A stretch of 64,000 bases of DNA from Boesenbergia rotunda (lineage: Eukaryota; Streptophyta; Magnoliopsida; Zingiberales; Zingiberaceae). Each line of letters opens with the position of its first letter. Position 1 is the stretch's first letter. The stretch is from the NCBI GenBank assembly GCA_024364735.1, contig JAGFNQ010007705.1:91893-155892 (forward strand), given 5' to 3'. Under the pieces are notes generated by a model. The model made no database searches, was not told the origin of the DNA, and saw only the letters and a program-made list of their open reading frames with translations. This document shows, piece by piece, positions 34,424-46,030 of the stretch. The position numbers and the translations under genes are program-made.

Positions 34424-36083
34424 GAATTCTTCTGTTTTCTCCAATTGGTCAAAGTAGAAAGACGGCAGTTTATGAAAACACTTGGCTTTATAACCTAAAG
34501 AAGCATTGCTTGACGGAGACATGTTCTCTCTTTGCAGCAAAGAGCCAAGATCTTCTATTCGAGGAACTGGACGATAAGACCTGCTAACTTTTCCTTCGTT
34601 TGGATAACAGGTAGAGGAGGCAGCTGAAAATGGATTTTCAGGTGTGTCGTTTTGGAGCTCAACTTTCACACCTAGCATCTCAGTGGATTGATTTAGAATA
34701 GAACTCTGGCCATCTCCTGTTAAGTTTAAATCCCATGAGACACCTGACAGCTGCCTGATCAACTAACCTAAGCAAATGCAATGCTGAAGCATTTTCATTC
34801 TATGGGCACTGTACTTCTTAAATGAAACCTACTTCTGTCTTCCATGAGATATGATCTGGCTACTTGAGTTCTGTTTATTGATTTCTCATATGTACCTTCG
34901 TCACATGCAAAACAGGAAGAGGTGATTAGGTTTCTTCTTTGAAGAAACTCAGACTCTTGATATACTTTCTGCCTTCTATCTACAACTAAATCACAAGGAA
35001 TCATTTTCCCAAAATTGCAACTAGTAACTCCATATTTTTCACCCAACAATGGTATAGACACACAATGATGGGTATATCTGCTAGTACTTTGGGCAGAAAA
35101 TCCCTGATCCTTATCTAGTAGCTTCATGCAGTTCCAGGAAGAATTTTGATTAGAATAGATTTTCACAGAATCAACAGGAAGATCACTTCTGCATGGTCGT
35201 TGTCCATTCCAATGGGGACTTGTCAGAAACTCTGCAGCTTGCTCATTAAGATCAATATGGATTTGCTTCTGATACTCCACGGATTTGCTGGCTCCACAGT
35301 CAGTATTTTCGTTATCAGCGGAATCTGTAGGAATATTGTATCCTGTATCATTAGGTACGCCATTGCTCTTATATTTTGCATTAGAAACCTTCTCTCCACA
35401 GTGACCAGATGCATATGAATCATTTACATGCCTCATCTCACCTTGTGCCATTAATACTTCATGTTTGCTCTCATCAGTGAAATAAATATCCATTAGATTT
35501 CTTTCCTGCTGGTTTTTAGCTAAGAGTTCGCCAATGTCCATTGGAATATCATCAAGAGTTTCCTTTCCAACTGTCTTTGTAGCCCCTTATTTCTTTCTGA
35601 TTTCTTTAAGCAGGACAAACAAGTAAAGTTGTGTTCAAGAGAAAATCATTTATCAACTAACTGAACATTTTGTTTCACTAAAATAAGAGAACAAAAATAA
35701 ATATACAATTAAAGTGCATAAGAAACTGAAGAGTATTAGAATTTCCTAAGAGAAAATAGAAATATCATTCGATGAATGACAAATTTGATTGGCCTCTGAT
35801 TCTGTGCGAGACCCATAGTGTAGCTTGTAGGTAATAGACAATTTCACGAGAGTTAGCTAGCATATTAACTGACTTGCACACTTCAGTAAGTAACTTATCA
35901 TACTTTGTCAAATTTCCATGTTAGACTCCTACTAAAAGTTACATATACAAAAAAAAAGAAAGGATAATCATATCTCAATTAATGAACTAATAGATTTAAT
36001 ATTCTCTTGCAACATGAATGGAGTGATGCAGAATGATTTATCTGATGCTAAACTATCAACTGAATCATTATGATAATAATGAA

Positions 36084-36711
36084 TGTTAGGACCAAAAGGA
36101 ATTTAAGATATCTCCACAATGACATGATATTGTCCATTTTGAGTCTAAGCCCTCATGATTTTACTCTTGGGCTCTCCCCAAAAGGTCTCATACCAATGGA
36201 GGTACCATATTCCTTATAAACCAATGATCTTCCCATGTGTTTCTCTGTGGGACTAAGTTTGCACTTTGCAACCTCTAACAAACCCTCTCAAACAAAGGAC
36301 CCCCCACCACAAACGGAAATCCTTTCCGTTCTTGATGTCTGATCCATTAGAATTTTCTGTCCCTCGGTCCATCTGACCTACTAGGACTTCACCACCTAGC
36401 CGCAACTAGAACTGATCCTCTTTGATTAAGACATGGGCGCCCACATATCCTTTATTTTAAGGCTTAACGCACATGGTTAGATCTGGATGAGCAACCTAGG
36501 TCTGATACCATTTGTTAGGACCAAAATAAATTTAGGATATTTCCACAATGACATGATATTGTCCACTTTGGGTCTAAGCCCTCATGGTTTTGCTCTTGGG
36601 CTCTCCTCAAAAGGCCTCATGCCAATGGAGATATCATATTCCTTATAAATCAATAATCTTTCCATGTGTTTCTTAATGTGGGACTAAGTTTGCACTTTGC
36701 AACCTCTAACA
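36084..36711 (-). mobile_element. TRIM retrotransposon in an EMF1 intron
   Basis: Two ~205-bp LTRs (about 36084-36289 and 36511-36711), both TGTTAGGACCAAAA to AACCTCTAACA, flank ~220 bp of non-coding DNA. On the minus strand TGGTATCAGACC follows the right LTR (primer-binding site). A purine-rich tract (TTTGAGAGGG) precedes the left LTR. The flanks are ATGAA and ATAAA (4 of 5 match), a worn target duplication. No ORF. LTR text resembles 4190-4380 and 22232-22402. No 5S-like stretch is present, so it is not Cassandra. Confidence 0.85.
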
Positions 36712-37003
36712 ATAAAAATTATCACTTAAGACAGAATGATTTATCTGACACAAAACTATCAACTGAAACATAAGGATACTAATCACCAGGAGTCCAAGGT
36801 AAGTGGAGCTAAAGGTTATTTCATACCTCTGGGCAGTTTAGTTGGGAAAAATCTTTGTCCTCAATTCCATACAGCTTTTTCCTTCTAGCCTTTTCACCAC
36901 TTGATTTTACTGAAGACACCTCATTTTCCTTTACAAGAGTATATTCTTTGTTACATTCATTTACTTTTGAACCTTGCAGAATAGGATCTACATCCTTGTC
37001 ACT

Positions 37004-38271
37004 CAGGGCCGGCTTAAGGCATAGGTCATTAAGGCCTATGCCTAGGGCCCCAATAAAATTAGGGCCCATTATTAGTAATGATTTTTTTTATATATCTATT
37101 GAACATCGTGTCATGCCTGCACGCCTTACATCTTACCTCTCAACTGTTGCGTGATTTCCGTTGCATCACGCCAGCCTGTCGCTGTCCGATTTCCGCTGCA
37201 TTCTGCATCACGCTAGCCTGGGAATAGGATGAGTTGTATGCTATGGGATAATGGGAATGTGCATGGGAAAGTGAAGCCGTGCATGAGAAATCATTTCCAA
37301 AACTCACGCCTACATGGAAAAGTGATACGACATTTAATCATTGAAAACAACAATCAAATAATAATTAATCTCATATTAATTATAATTATTATATTACCAT
37401 AAAATTTTATTTAAAACTATAATATGCATCCCATTTTATACTCATTGACTCAATCTTCTCAAGAGCCATTGAGCCAACTAGCATCAATATTCAATACCGA
37501 CTACTAAGTATTGCTTAGTTTTTTTTCCTTGTCAGCGATTTTCTAAGAAGACTTCCTTCTCCTCAGGGCTCAGTTTTCTCTCGTTTGATATTTGATAATA
37601 TTTTTTTGCTCTTTTCTTCTTTCAATCTTCTTTAACATAGTTTTTATTATTCTGTATAAATAATAAATTCTAGATGGAATGCATAGATTTTTTTTCTTAT
37701 TTTTTTCTATGCAAGTAAATTATTACCATTACAAATCTGATTTATGCACTTAAAAAGACATAAAAGATGATTCATAAAATTTAATACCTTTACTAGTTTT
37801 TGCTCTCATCCGACCAACCTTATTTTTTAGCTTTTCTATTTAGCATAATGAATACTGCTTCAATAATAACTCATGGTGTATTATCTTTTTATCCAGGTTC
37901 TATTTCTACTTGGAAAATTATCGACCAAGTAGAGACTTATATTGTTTCCAGGTCTTATTTACGTTCAACAATTACTCAAGAAAGATTAAAGAATCTAGCA
38001 ATTTTATCAATTGAAAAAAAATTATTATCAAAACTTGAATATAAAAATTTAATTAATAATTTTGCATCACAAAAAGCTAGGAAACTAAATTTTATATAAA
38101 AATTTATTTTTAAATTAATATTTTATTTTTTAAAAAAAAATTAAATCCGCCATTGTCGGTCTCAAGTTCAAATGAAAAAGGGTGAGGGAAAATTTTAATT
38201 TAAAAAAAAAATTATTAAAAGTCTACAAAATAATTTAGCCTAAGGCCTGGTAGAATCTTGAGACGGCCCTA
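37004..38271 (+). mobile_element. hAT transposon relic in an EMF1 exon
   Basis: A 1268-bp element with ends CAGGGCCGGCTTAAGG and GAGACGGCCCTA (inverted match YAGGGCCG) and a perfect 8-bp target duplication TTGTCACT (36996-37003 and 38272-38279). It contains the C-terminal part of a hAT transposase (37800-38099). Internally deleted and non-autonomous. Confidence 0.88.
37800..38099 (+). pseudogene. hAT transposase C-terminal fragment
   Basis: The end of this frame, STITQERLKNLAILSIEKKL followed by a KNLINNFASQKARKLNF-type tail, is the dimerisation region of ZMYM-like hAT transposases (hAT_Tn C-terminal dimerisation family). The catalytic part is deleted. Confidence 0.75.
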
Positions 38272-39050
38272 TTGTCACTAAGGATATTGTGGTGTATAGC
38301 AACTTTTTTATTCATGTCCTTGATTTCAACATATTCTTTGGCAGCAAGGGCTTTCTTTCTTCCGAAATCATCGGTGACTATCTTCTTTTAAACCTTCTTT
38401 AGCTAATTCATTAGAGAAAGTTCCTCCTCTTTCTTCTGATTATATTCTAAATCATCACAATTATGATTATGATGAGTGCCATTATAACTATTCTGAGCAT
38501 GTACCACTTTAGAATTCTAGTTAAGCAAATTACTACTGAAATCTCCAAGTTGAGCTTCATACTCTGCTCCATCTGACGGTAGTTTCTTTTTAGAGATGTG
38601 TACCTCTTCAACAAAGCGTAACTTTTGGGGTCTTTAAGGTTCACTTTTCCATGTGGAATGCCAATGAGACCATTCTGGATTCGACGAGAGCTCACACTAT
38701 TCAACAAATGCATATTGCAGTATGACGCTTCATGGTTTCTCTGCTCTAAATCCACTGAATTACAATTGAAGATCTTAGCTGAAATGGTAGTTAGAGTATT
38801 ATCTTTTGCAACACCAAGATCAATTCCAAGCATCTTTTTACTCTCTTTGATCTTGTCATCAGGTTTTACATCCGTTTTTTCCTTTTGAAATGGTCCCTTG
38901 ACTGCCTCTCTGTGCTGCCAGATTGGAGCTGCTTAATTTCAGAAATCCTTTAGAACCTCCAGTGTTAGCACCTCCATTTGGTTTGTTACAAACAGTATGG
39001 CAGAATTGTTTTTACAAAAGCCATTCTAATTTTGACTTTTCCTGCTTGAC

Positions 39051-40544
39051 GTTCATCTACAGAAAAATCAGAGGTAAGTCTGCATGAACTATATATCTTG
39101 ATTCTCTTCAAATCTGATATCCCTACTTATGCATATTTGACAATCTGCCAAGAGAAGGAAACAAACTACAAAGCTTTACGATAATAAATAAAATACTAAT
39201 GTTCCATTAACTCCTACCCTTTCTTGCCATATTCTTTGTAAAGGATTGATTCTCTTTCTTTCCATGGCATGGATTTAGTTTGAACACGACATGGCCGATG
39301 TTAAGAGACAAATCTGCAAATAGTCTCTCCCCAGTTATGATATTTTCAGAAAATTTATTCACACTAGAAAATGATCATTTTGCGTTGGAATTTAAAAGGA
39401 ATATGGAATGCTTTGTGGTTTTAGGTGGATGCATTAAGTAAATGTTTCTCGCTGAAAATCAAACATGAGTAAATTTTATCAAGAAACTGAGTTTAGTAAG
39501 ATTTAGATGGTAAATCGAATCCAAATATGCTGAAATATGAACATTAATAGTGTGCCTGCATGACAAAAGAAACAGTCTGCTTCAACTAGCTATATTCAAT
39601 GCATTTTATCAAGTTCTTGATTCTAACAAACTTTATAAAATACGCTTAGATTGGGTAAAAGTATACAAGGTTACCGAAAACATGATGTATTTATGATGTC
39701 TAGTAAGATGTATATATCATAATTATCATGAAGTAATGAATCGAGAATTATAAAATGGATCTATGAAACTTATAACCTGCATGAGCATATGTATAATTCA
39801 TCAAAGAGTGAATAATACATAATAAAAATGCAAGTGGTTGAATATTGAACTAATAATTAATAAGTTCAGGCAAAATACTACATGAGGCACATGCACTAGG
39901 GAAGACAAAACGGCAGTTGCTTTCGTACGTGTTACTTACCAGAAGGCAGAAGCTCGAAGTATCAACCTACAGCATGAAATGAAAAGGAAACAATCTTTTT
40001 GAAACTCCATTTTGGATCAGGAAATGGCCCGTCATCCATCATGAAACATTGGCCATGAAATAATGTGTCGAAAACAGAAAACAGCAAGTTATTTAGGTCT
40101 AGAGCAATATATGTATCATATTTAATTCCCTCAAGAAAGTCGAAGCGAACAAAGAATTTCCAACTTTACGCTGGATGCAACCTTAGTTATAACTACTAAC
40201 GGAACCAAATAAAACAACAACCAAGAGAAGCTCCATGCAAACCAAAGCATCATCCATGAAATGATAAAAAAAACCAATGGATGGAATTGTGCAGTGTGCA
40301 TTCCGATCCAAAGAAACGGAAACGGAAACGGAAAAACCCTAATTAATTGTGCGACCCAGACCCAAAACCAATCTACAAATGCCAACCCTTCCTTTTTGCT
40401 AGAGAGCTGCTTCCAATCCTCACTCGCATACAGACCAACCCCAATTGTATTATTATACACTGTCCAGAGAACAAATCAAAACCCATCACGCATCAGATTC
40501 AAACCCAGTTCTTGACCTAAAACAAGAAAAAGGCGGAACGATAC
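39051..40544 (-). other. Probable EMF1 5' region
   Basis: Upstream of the EMF1 pseudogene on the minus strand. 40260-40500 looks like a plant 5' leader (TTAGGGTTTTTCCG followed by AACGG repeats in complement). No frame in this stretch matches the conserved EMF1 N-terminus. The region is cut at about 40545 by an LTR. Confidence 0.35.
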
Positions 40545-41053
40545 AACCAACATTCGAATTTCAGTCGATATTAGTCGACTGCACAAAAAATCAGTTGACT
40601 GATCTTTCTGTGACCTCTACCAGTCGATTGATCCTACATCAGTCGACTGATTAAACTTTAAACCTAGGGTTTCCCATCCCGAGTACAGTTCACTCAGCAC
40701 TCGAATCCTCATGACTCACTTAACTCTTTTTGTAGTCTCGACCTGTTACCTTCAAGCCTTTTTCGACTTTGGCTCCCGTCCCTCGGATGCATACAAGCCC
40801 GTGGTTTATCTCCACATGTCATCCTTTACGTATGTCTCGAAGTACACTTCCCTCAGCTTATCGTACCTGTCTTGTCCAAGGTCCCTCAGATGTACCATCC
40901 TTCATCGGACCCGAAGTCATCAAGCTGAGTTTATGTGTATCCTACAGATCATATACACTTATATACACATATCAAATACAAGGGTAAACCTAACTTAAAT
41001 TCTTTGCCTAAACATCAAAACACATGGTCCTACGACCATAGATTGCTTCAATA
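40545..41053 (-). repeat. Sirevirus-like LTR (CAGTCGACTG family), partial
   Basis: Minus-orientation LTR. Its right end GATTGCTTCAATA abuts a polypurine tract (CTCCCCCCTTTT on plus, 41056-41067), so it is a 3' LTR. CAGTCGACTG and near variants occur at 40567-40652. It matches, in inverted orientation, 49609-50093. The left limit is uncertain. Confidence 0.65.
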
Positions 41054-41913
41054 ATCTCCCCCCTTTTGATGTTTGATAATACGTTTAAGCTAGGAAAAAT
41101 AAATAACAAATACAAATGCTAAACACTAAATGGACTTACGTTGTCACGGCTACACCTTGGACTTATATCGCCAATGCATATACTAATGTAATACAAATAT
41201 GCATAGATCCTATCACAAGACATCCTCACACCTAAACTCCCCAATGAGTTAGGATTTTCATCAACAAGGGATTTTTAAGAACCTATCCAAGGCTCCCCTT
41301 ACATTGGACTTACAAAGGTTTTTTAAAAACCTCTCTAAGATTCCCCTTTGCCAATAAATGAGTAACAATGCTCCCCCTTTACCTAAGCTCCCCCTTAACT
41401 TAAGATTTCTTGGAAAGACTTGTTTGGTTTCCCACTTAAACCTAACATTTCTCTCCCATTGTCACACGTCAAAAAGAACTCCAATAATATCCCAATCATT
41501 GAATTTTTTTAACCTCTAATGATCATAAACATTATGTAATAACCCCTCATAAGATTATATACAAGTTTGATATCATTAGGACATTTTTCGACTTTGCTGA
41601 AAATAATTTCAGCTTGTATCAGTCAACTGAGATAGTTACCAGTCGACTGATCTTGTAGAAAAATAACCTTACAGAATTATCAGTCGACTGACCGCTACAC
41701 CAGTTGACTAATACCTTGATACCAACCTATTTCAGTATTTTGACCCAAATTCAGAAATGCACCAAAAATTTCATAAATCTCCAAATTTTTTAAATTTTAT
41801 GGAGAGATTTGTTGTACCCATGTCTACTTGAAAAAAATATATTTAAAAATGTATATATCTCGGATCCCAAAAATGACATAAAATCCAAAACTATCTAAAT
41901 AGTTCAATTGTAC
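41054..41913 (-). mobile_element. Sirevirus-like 3' internal region, interrupted by CACTA
   Basis: Homologous to 7106-7830: polypurine tracts (41056, 41370 and 41390) and CAGTCGACTG palindromes (41620-41710). It resumes at 49444-49608 after the CACTA element, where the text again follows 7752-8480. No coding sequence. Confidence 0.7.
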
Positions 41914-41934
41914 CACTACAAAAAAACAGCTATT

Positions 41935-42725
41935 CTGGGACGAATTTTGGGACGAATTTTAAAAAAAAATTCGTCCCAAAAAATTTAGGGACGAATTTGG
42001 CGACAAAAAAAAAAATCGTTGCAGATTTGCCGTCGCCAAATTCTGGGACAAAAATCTAGATTCGTCCCTGAATTTGGCGACGAAATTATTTTTTCGTCCC
42101 CAAATTCGTTGCTAAATTGCAACGAAAATAAAATTCGTCCCAAACTCTATCCCAAAATTCGTCCCAAAAATCGTTGCCAAATTGCAACGAAAACAAATTC
42201 GTCCCAAAATTCGGTACCCACAAATCTAAACTTTGCGACGAACCTGTTTCGTTGCAGAATCTGGGACGAAAAAATATATTCGTCCCAGAATCTGGGACGA
42301 AAAAATATATTCGTCTCAGAATCTGGAACGAATTTGAATATTCGTCCCAGATTCTGGGACGAATTTGAATATTCGTCCCAGATTCTGGGACGAATTTGAA
42401 GTTTCGTCCCAGATTCTGGGACGAATATAGATTCGTCCCAAATGTAATTTTGTTACCAATCCAATAATTAGTTTTAGATTCAGGGACGAATCAATAAATT
42501 CATCCCTGATTTTGGGACGAATTCACTAATTCGTCCCAGATTCAGGGACGAATATTTGAATTCGTCCCAGATTTAGGGACGAATCAGTGAATTCGTCCCA
42601 AATTCAGGGACGAATCTTTGAATTCGTCCCAGAATCAGGGACGAATCAGGTAATTCGTCCCAGATTCAGGGACGAATCAATGAATTCGTCCCTGATTTTG
42701 GGACGAATCCAAAAATTCGTCCCAA
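41935..42725. repeat. CACTA left sub-terminal palindrome array
   Basis: More than 20 copies of GGGACGAA or TTCGTCCC, mostly as inverted pairs about 10-20 bp apart. Such arrays are the usual transposase-binding regions of CACTA elements (family knowledge). Confidence 0.85.
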
Positions 42726-42769
42726 AAACTGAGAGATCATGTTGAGGACGATTTTTTTTTCTTTACAAA

Positions 42770-45700
42770 ATTCTTCCCAAATTGTTCAAATTTCTTCGAA
42801 TACAATGAATATTATCAATTTAACTACGTTCAATATATCTATACAGATATAAAATAGTACAAATCAATACATATCATCATATCCATACAAATATAAACCA
42901 TCCAAATATCCATACAGATATAAAACATCCAAACAAAACATATCATATCCATATGATTCAAATAACATCCAAATATAATACAAGATAAATGATCACATAC
43001 AATCCATAAAAATCCATAAAGTCATGAAAAAAACTACAAGAACATCAAGATATCAGCCTCTTTCATTGGCAATCTTGCTTCTTTCATTTGCTGCTTTTCC
43101 TACATAAACAAACAAATAACAAAATGAGTTATTCAGGAAATGTGGTTGACATAACAAAATGTGCTTTATCGCTAGCAAATGGAAAACAAGACAAAATCAT
43201 ATAAGACAATCATAGAGAGATATGTGTATGGATATGATACAACAATTGATCTCTATACTAGCTTGTTTCATATAGACAAAATTCAATAACCATAGTTACC
43301 AAATATTTCAGCAAGCTTCTCTTCAGCACCGGCTGCATGTAACAAAATAATGATATTAATAAAACCAAAATTGGTCAGAGATGAGAAGAAGAATGCTAGT
43401 TCAAGGAAAACGACACTTAACATTTCATCATACAGAAAAATAGCCAAGGACATCTCTCAACTTGCTTCCTTTGACATCTTTTGACAAAACTACTACAAAA
43501 GCAAAGACCATATTTTCAAGAATTGAAATCAGATGTAGCTATCAGTGTATCATATCTAATCATTCATGAATAACAAACATAGCACATTTTAATATGCAAT
43601 TATGAGATAATTAAAAGCAATTTGAGTTTCATATACTCTTGACTTCCCCTAATAAAGAGCATAGGAGAAACCCAATGGTTATTAACATAACTTCTAATGC
43701 TATTGGATAAACAACTTTTAGTCTCTAGAACTATCTACCCAACCACCCACCTACTATCTGAACTAATGTCACAAATGAGGAATTAAAAGAGTACTGAAAG
43801 TGAAAATGAACTTTATTGTCTTAATATTAAGTTTGTCGCTTCACATGATTTTCAATGCATGAAAAGTTTCTACCAATAACAAGTGCGATATCCATATAAT
43901 CTGAACACATAACACTGATATTATCATACTTGAAGTACTTACAAGGTCCATTTGCAGATAGCGGTCAATCTCTGTATATGCCATTAATCTGCAACATAAA
44001 ATGTAGCAACAAATCAGTAAATATAAGATGTCCTTTAGTATAAAAATGTACTATATTTGTATTCTCTCACACGGCCAGCAATATATATAAAAAATTTACT
44101 CGCTTGAGCACAAAAACGTCAACACCTACAATTGGAAGAAACATAATTATACTTTTTTTTTTGTTAATCATGAGATTTCTATATTATAAAAATTTAAAGT
44201 AAGTATTGTAAGTAACTATAGTAATGAGTCAAATATATTTGAAGAGATCTTTTATTTCTTCTAAAAATTGAGCCAAGGAATTCCAAACAGTACATTTTCT
44301 ATCAGACAACTCAACATGCAAAAAGGTTTCTCACCTGAGAAACTGCAAATGCCACCAAGAAAAGAGAGGAAAAAAGTTTGAAGATGTTGACTGCTTTTGC
44401 TCGCTTAAACTTAAATGTGTTTAACATGATACTAAAGTAGGAGTTATAGTGTTCAAGTTCTACTAACCATAAAATATTGTCGATACCTTTACCTTCGATA
44501 CAACGATCTTCGAAACTCATTAGCATTACATAAACAAGTGTGACAATCCCTAACACACGAGCCTAAAAATAACATTAAAATTTTGGGGTTTAAATGAAAC
44601 ATCATTAGGGAGACAAATAGAAGAGCACAAAGTAGTTCACTTTGAGTAGAAAAAGGTCCAGACAGTAAAGAACAAGTGGGAGGAGGAACTTATTCTATGC
44701 TGCTGTTGCATGCATTATTCCCTTTGCCAACATCTGATTTGATGATGCCTGGAATGAGTAAACTCACAAGCTTTTTGCAGGCAAAAGTAGCAAGGGGGCT
44801 CTCTTCTCAGTTCTCATTCCCATGAATGAGGGCCACTGCACTTTTATGAGTATCCTCCAAACAAATTAGATTAACTAAAGTAATTAGTGTGTTTGAATAA
44901 GAATTTTTTACCTTCAAAATTTTGTTGTTTACCCTTAAAGAAATGTTATGCTCTTCCTCCTCTTCTTTCTGTGCTGTTCCTGCAAAAACTACTGCAATTG
45001 ACTCCTTTGAGGCTTGCACAATAAAAAACAGATAGAACCCGTCAAGCCTTCCCACCTTCCAAGCAACAGCATCAAGATGATCAAGGAAGTCACCAACTCA
45101 GCTCCAGCTTCCATTTTTGCAATGGCAGAAGCAAGGAGATACCTACACCAATGAAGAAGAGAGAGGTTCACAACAAGGAACAAGAGGAAGAGAAGAAGAA
45201 GGAGGAGGAGGAACCACACGCACCCTCCACTAAGGGAGCTTTAAAGAGCTTCTTCACCAGCAAACACCACCACCACCAAGAGCACAGCAAGAGGATTGGG
45301 TGCTCAGGGTCGATCTGCAAGGTGAGGGACATGGAGAGACCAGAGGCTGTTGCTGCTGCTCCTCAAGGTGAGACATGCAAAAGAAGGGGGCCTTCAAATG
45401 GTGAAGGGGCCAAGAACAGCAGCAGCCTCTTCCTTTGCAGCAGCAACCCTTGCTTCCTCTGCCTCGACGCCAGCAGCTCGAGGGCGACGCAGCCAGCGCC
45501 CCGCTGCCGCCGCCCGCCAGCGGCCAGCGGCTCGAGGGCGACGCCAGTGGCTCGAGGGTGACGCAGCCCGCGACCCGCTGCCAGCGCCCCGCGCCCCGCG
45601 CCCCGCTGCCAGTGCTCGTCGGAGGTGTAGAAGGTGAGAAAAGAAGTAAAGAGAGGGAGAGAATGTACCTGTATCGCTGCTCCAAATCCACTCGCGCGCC

Positions 45701-45860
45701 TCCTCTCCAATTTCAGATCTAGGGTTTAGGCCAAATGAGGGGATGGTGTAGAAGGTGAGAAAAGAAGAAAAGAGAGGGAGAGAAAGTGCTCCAAATCCAT
45801 GCGCGCGCCATCTTCAATTTCAGATTAGGGTTTAGGCCAAATGAGCGGATGAGATGTTTT
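42770..45860. other. CACTA interior, possible captured host sequence
   Basis: Composition changes from the repeat arrays to ordinary genic-looking DNA. An ORF at 45151-45561 (plus) has a Lys/Glu-rich start, a His run and KRIGCSGSICKVRDMERPEA, then a GC-rich Ala/Arg part. A minus-strand open segment at 44807-45219 has no recognised product. At 45626-45735 and 45746-45843 a ~110-bp leader-like segment (GGGTTTAGGCCAAATGAG) is duplicated. It looks like transduplicated gene pieces, but I cannot name the donor. Confidence 0.4.
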
Positions 45861-46030
45861 ATAAAAAATCATTTTGGGACGAATTTTTTTCGTCCCAAAT
45901 TTCATCCCTAATTTTGCAACAAATTTTACTATTCGTCCCAGATTTTGGGACGAATCTAGAATTCGTCCCAGAATCTGGGACGAATTACTAGATTCGTCCC
46001 AGAATCTGGGACGAATCCAGGATTCGTCCC

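Larger units (their letters stand above)
32021..39050 (-). pseudogene. EMF1: EMBRYONIC FLOWER 1 (EMF1)-like pseudogene, transposon-riddled
   Basis: EMF1 is a plant Polycomb-associated repressor of flowering. Minus-strand pieces lie in order. 39050-38280 is a Lys-rich part with frame changes. It continues across the hAT insertion to 36995-36827 (SDKDVDPILQGSKV reads through once one TSD copy is removed) and ends at a GTATGA donor. 35608-34795 holds the signature DDIPMDIGELLAKNQQERNL and HIDLNEQ. 34795-34430 holds ALHLLRLVDQ (EMF1 has ALHLLSLLD). 32362-32021 has INRNPADVSLPDDDNV (EMF1: INRNPADFTIPEPGNVYM). Breaks are a TAA at 35587-35589 just before the signature, frameshifts near 38890, 38400, 34790 and 34745, a hAT in one exon and a 2-kb foldback in the last exon. 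The N-terminal exons were not found. Non-functional. Confidence 0.8.

Noticed and set aside
36084..36711. Cassandra TRIM (5S-bearing)
   Set aside because: LTRs lack any 5S rRNA-like promoter stretch.
40131..40460. Minus-strand hydrophobic ORF (109 codons) as a membrane protein gene
   Set aside because: Composition reflects T-rich leader-like sequence with repeated CCGTTT; no family match or splice context.
42290..42720. Regularly spaced GGGACGAATC repeats resembling a CRISPR array
   Set aside because: Repeats are inverted pairs with variable spacing inside a plant CACTA element with proper ends and TSD; no cas genes and not a prokaryotic sequence.
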